Source: DATDCY01 sp964513745
GTDB taxonomy: Bacteria; JAUVQV01; DATDCY01
DNA: 14,300 bases
Direction of reading: 5' to 3'
NCBI GenBank assembly: GCA_964513745.1
Contig: CAZEOK010000081.1
Coordinates: 1-14,300 of the forward strand
Below, piece by piece: positions 12,454 to 14,300 of the stretch. The translations under genes and the position numbers were made by a program. The notes under the pieces are model-generated. The model ran no database searches. It saw only the letters and a program-made list of their open reading frames with translations, and was not told the DNA's origin. Position 1 is the stretch's first letter. The number at the start of each line of letters is the position of its first letter.

Positions 12454-13305
12454 CTACAGCAAGGAGAGAGCCATCTGGGCGTTGGCGGAGAGATCCATGT
12501 CCGCCGAGGCCGCCAGCCTCTCGAGCTCCGGCCGTGCTCCCCGCACCAGCCCGGGATTGCTCGTCGCAAGGTTCCCCAGGGCCAGGACTGCATAGCGGAC
12601 GGTGTCGGGATTCTGGCTGCGCAGGAACTTCAGCAGCTTCGGGACATGCTCGCGGACGAGCTCGGGAAAATGCGCCCCGGCGCTGCCGAACGCCAGCAGG
12701 ATGCCGCTGCACGAGGCCTCGTGGGTCTTCTCCAGCTCGCGCACGAGGCGCGGGAAGATCTCGGGCAGCAGACCGGGTGAGTTCGCGCCGATCTTGCCGA
12801 GTGCGTGCGCGGCCGCCTCGCGCTCCTCGTCGGTCCCGCCGTCGAGCATCGCCAGGAGCCGGGGGACCGCGTCGCGCGCCAGCTCCGGGTGATAGAAGCC
12901 GATGTTCCCCAACGCTCGCGCGGCGTCGGCGCGGGCCTGAACGAGCTCGTCCCCGAGCAGCGCGCGCAGGCGCGGTACCGCGGCTGCGGCCGGCTCCCGG
13001 TGCGTGAAAACCGCGGTGCCGAAGGCGTACGCCGCATCCGCTCGCACATCGGGGTCCCCATGCTCGAGAAGTTCGGCGATTACCGGCAGTATCGGGAACA
13101 CTTGTTCGGGGAAGTCGAACCCGACACGTCCGAGCACCTGGAGCAGCGAGCACACCGATTCACTCTCGGGGCGCCGGAGCAGGGAGGCGGCCTCAGGGAT
13201 CCGATCCGGGCTCGCGTGCAGCAGCCGCTCGATCTCACCAAATCGTCCGTTGGTGAAGAGGCCGGCGAGGTCCTCGCTCCGCGAGTTCTCTTTCCCATTG
13301 GACAT
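12454..13305 (-). CDS. HEAT-repeat protein
   Basis: 283 residues from ATG 13305. A short charged N-terminus is followed, from about residue 56, by at least five tandem helical repeats of 36-37 residues. Each has the form ALGxxGxxxPxLxxxxVPxLxxxLxxxxxxxRxxA, for example ALGNIGFYHPELARDAVPRL from 131 and ALGKIGANSPGLLPEIFPRL from 168. This is a HEAT/adaptin-like alpha-solenoid, a scaffold for protein contacts; no enzyme motif is visible and no partner is known. The frame is open up to 13410, but ATG 13305 starts the coherent protein. The only SD-like GGGGGAG is 14 bases upstream, which is long. A weak promoter (TTGACG 13343-13338 with TATTCA near 13319-13314) would start within a few bases of this ATG. 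Gene and fold are secure, role unknown. Confidence 0.88.
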   Translation of the reverse strand: MSNGKENSRSEDLAGLFTNGRFGEIERLLHASPDRIPEAASLLRRPESESVCSLLQVLGRVGFDFPEQVFPILPVIAELLEHGDPDVRADAAYAFGTAVFTHREPAAAAVPRLRALLGDELVQARADAARALGNIGFYHPELARDAVPRLLAMLDGGTDEEREAAAHALGKIGANSPGLLPEIFPRLVRELEKTHEASCSGILLAFGSAGAHFPELVREHVPKLLKFLRSQNPDTVRYAVLALGNLATSNPGLVRGARPELERLAASADMDLSANAQMALSLL

Positions 13306-13400
13306 AGCCGAAATGAATACTCCCCCTCGTGCCGGTTCGTCAACCACAACGCACTGGGCGAATGGGTTGGCGGCGGGGAGGTCTCCGTTTTGGTTTTCCG

Positions 13401-13429
13401 TTGACACCACCGCGTGCCATCTTTACCAT
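13401..13429 (+). promoter_or_regulatory. promoter of the histidine kinase gene, very short leader
   Basis: A perfect TTGACA (13401-13406) is followed after 17 bases by TACCAT (13424-13429, 4 of 6). The predicted start is about 13436 and the ATG is at 13442, so the leader is about 6 nt and contains no Shine-Dalgarno sequence. The promoter lies between the divergent HEAT-repeat and kinase genes. Confidence 0.6.
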
Positions 13430-13441
13430 CCGCTGCATATC

Positions 13442-14300
13442 ATGCGAACCGTGAAAACCTCGCCGGTGACGGCCGGCGAATGCTGGCTCGACGCTCCCCT
13501 GCCCTGTCTCGTCATCGATCGCCGCGGGCGTATTCACGCCGCGAATGCCGCGGCAGCGGCGCTCATCGACATCGAGGCGCAAGCCCTCTGCGGCCGAGAC
13601 CTTCAAGAACTTTTCTCGCCGGTCCCGCAGCTGGCCGCGCTGCTGCGCTCCCGCAAGGGAATCGCCTCCGGCGAGGCAATCGAGGGGCTGCTCGCGCGCC
13701 CGACCTCGGTGCCGCGCCCCGTGGCGTTGCGCATCCAGCGACTCACCCCCGGGCGCGGCGCCCGGTTGCTCGCCTGGGTACTGGACCGCACCGAGGTGCA
13801 GGAGCTGCAGCGCCGCCTCGAGCGTTCCGAGAAGCTCTCGGCGATGGCGATCGTCGCCGGCAAGGTCGCGCACGAAATCCGGTCCCCGCTCAACTCGATC
13901 TTCCTCAACTCCGACCTGCTTCAGGAACGGGTGCGCCGCACGCGCGGCCCGCAGGCGGAGCGGCTCCGGCACTACTGCCACGTTCTCGAGGAGGAGGTCG
14001 AGCGGCTCAACGAGATCGTCGAGAGCTACCTCGCCCTCGCGCGCCTCGCGGGGGGGGAGCGCCAGGAAACGCTCGTCGAGGAGTTCCTGCAGTGCTTCGT
14101 CGAGGACGTCGCTCCCGAGAACGCGCGGCGCGAGATCGCCGTCGGCACCGCGTTCCGCGCGCGCCCGGTGACCCTGAGGGTCAACCAGAGGCAGCTGCGG
14201 CGCGTGCTGCTCAACCTGTTCGCGAATTCGCGCGACCCCATGAAGGGCGGCGGCGCGATCACCGTCCCCACGGCGGACTCCCCGGCCGGCTCCCGGCTCA
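13442..14300 (+). CDS. PAS-HisKA sensor histidine kinase, cut by the window end
   Basis: 286 codons are visible and the frame runs out of the window. Residues 14-116 look like a PAS domain (CLVIDRRGRIHAANAAAAAL) with no membrane segment, so the kinase is probably cytoplasmic. A coil (119-135) leads into the dimerisation/phosphotransfer helix KVAHEIRSPLNSIFLNSDLL with phospho-acceptor His144, of the AHEIRNPL (NtrB-like) type. The ATP-binding domain begins before the end: the N-box VLLNLFANSRDPM (255-267) is present, while the G boxes lie beyond. The signal is unknown. ATG 13442 follows its own promoter closely; GTG 13451 is an alternative start. Two orphan receivers (REC-GGDEF, two-CW-REC) lie within 4 kb and are candidate partners. 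An eight-G run at 14050-14057 lies in frame. Confidence 0.9.
   Translation, partial: MRTVKTSPVTAGECWLDAPLPCLVIDRRGRIHAANAAAAALIDIEAQALCGRDLQELFSPVPQLAALLRSRKGIASGEAIEGLLARPTSVPRPVALRIQRLTPGRGARLLAWVLDRTEVQELQRRLERSEKLSAMAIVAGKVAHEIRSPLNSIFLNSDLLQERVRRTRGPQAERLRHYCHVLEEEVERLNEIVESYLALARLAGGERQETLVEEFLQCFVEDVAPENARREIAVGTAFRARPVTLRVNQRQLRRVLLNLFANSRDPMKGGGAITVPTADSPAGSRL

Noticed and set aside
1..14300. tRNA, rRNA, CRISPR, transposase or phage genes
   Set aside because: No matching structure, repeat array or protein motif was seen by reading; a dedicated RNA and repeat search could still find a weak case.

Overview
The window is a GC-rich bacterial chromosome segment with tightly packed genes. 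It has no rRNA, tRNA, CRISPR array, insertion sequence or phage gene that I can see. Gene content points to the former deltaproteobacteria (Desulfuromonadota/Desulfobacterota-like): an SppA next to a possible S1 tail, a PilW-type lipoprotein, a YkgJ-Dus pair, a DtxR-FeoA regulator with a CPHG-PIP-CC segment, and a 'two-CW' cysteine module fused to a receiver. This placement is inference from family knowledge, not a database match.

Layout. (1) 1-1219, plus strand: the last codons of an upstream gene, a GC-rich hairpin, then sppA (signal peptide peptidase). (2) 1223-8639, minus strand, seven genes in two probable transcription units. The ileS unit starts from a good sigma70-type promoter and runs ileS, an FxLYD-like secreted protein, a TPR lipoprotein resembling PilW/PilF, a DusB-type tRNA-dihydrouridine synthase, and a YkgJ-type cysteine-cluster protein coupled to it by a 4-base GTGA overlap. 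A second promoter near 2996-3024 then drives an NTF2-like lipoprotein and a TPR-AIM24 fusion. (3) 8640-9448: an AT-richer, gene-poor stretch with one small predicted membrane protein whose start codon lies inside a perfect 14-bp palindrome, then about 330 bp with no supported gene. (4) 9449-14300: a signalling and regulatory cluster. It holds a REC-GGDEF diguanylate cyclase, an apparent three-gene operon (DtxR-FeoA regulator, creatininase-family metal hydrolase, two-CW-REC protein), a convergent HEAT-repeat protein, and the 5' part of a PAS-HisKA histidine kinase cut off by the window end.

How the parts may work together. The minus-strand block is mostly housekeeping (tRNA charging, tRNA modification, envelope lipoproteins). 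The right-hand block looks like a metal- or redox-responsive signalling island: a metal sensor, a metal-dependent amidohydrolase and a Cys-rich receiver are transcribed together, and an orphan kinase that could phosphorylate either receiver lies about 1 kb away. Promoter-like elements of dtxR and of the kinase gene place their start codons almost at the predicted transcription start, with no Shine-Dalgarno sequence, which suggests leaderless or very short-leader mRNAs. The DtxR-creatininase-two-CW-REC operon is the best candidate for a little-described system here.
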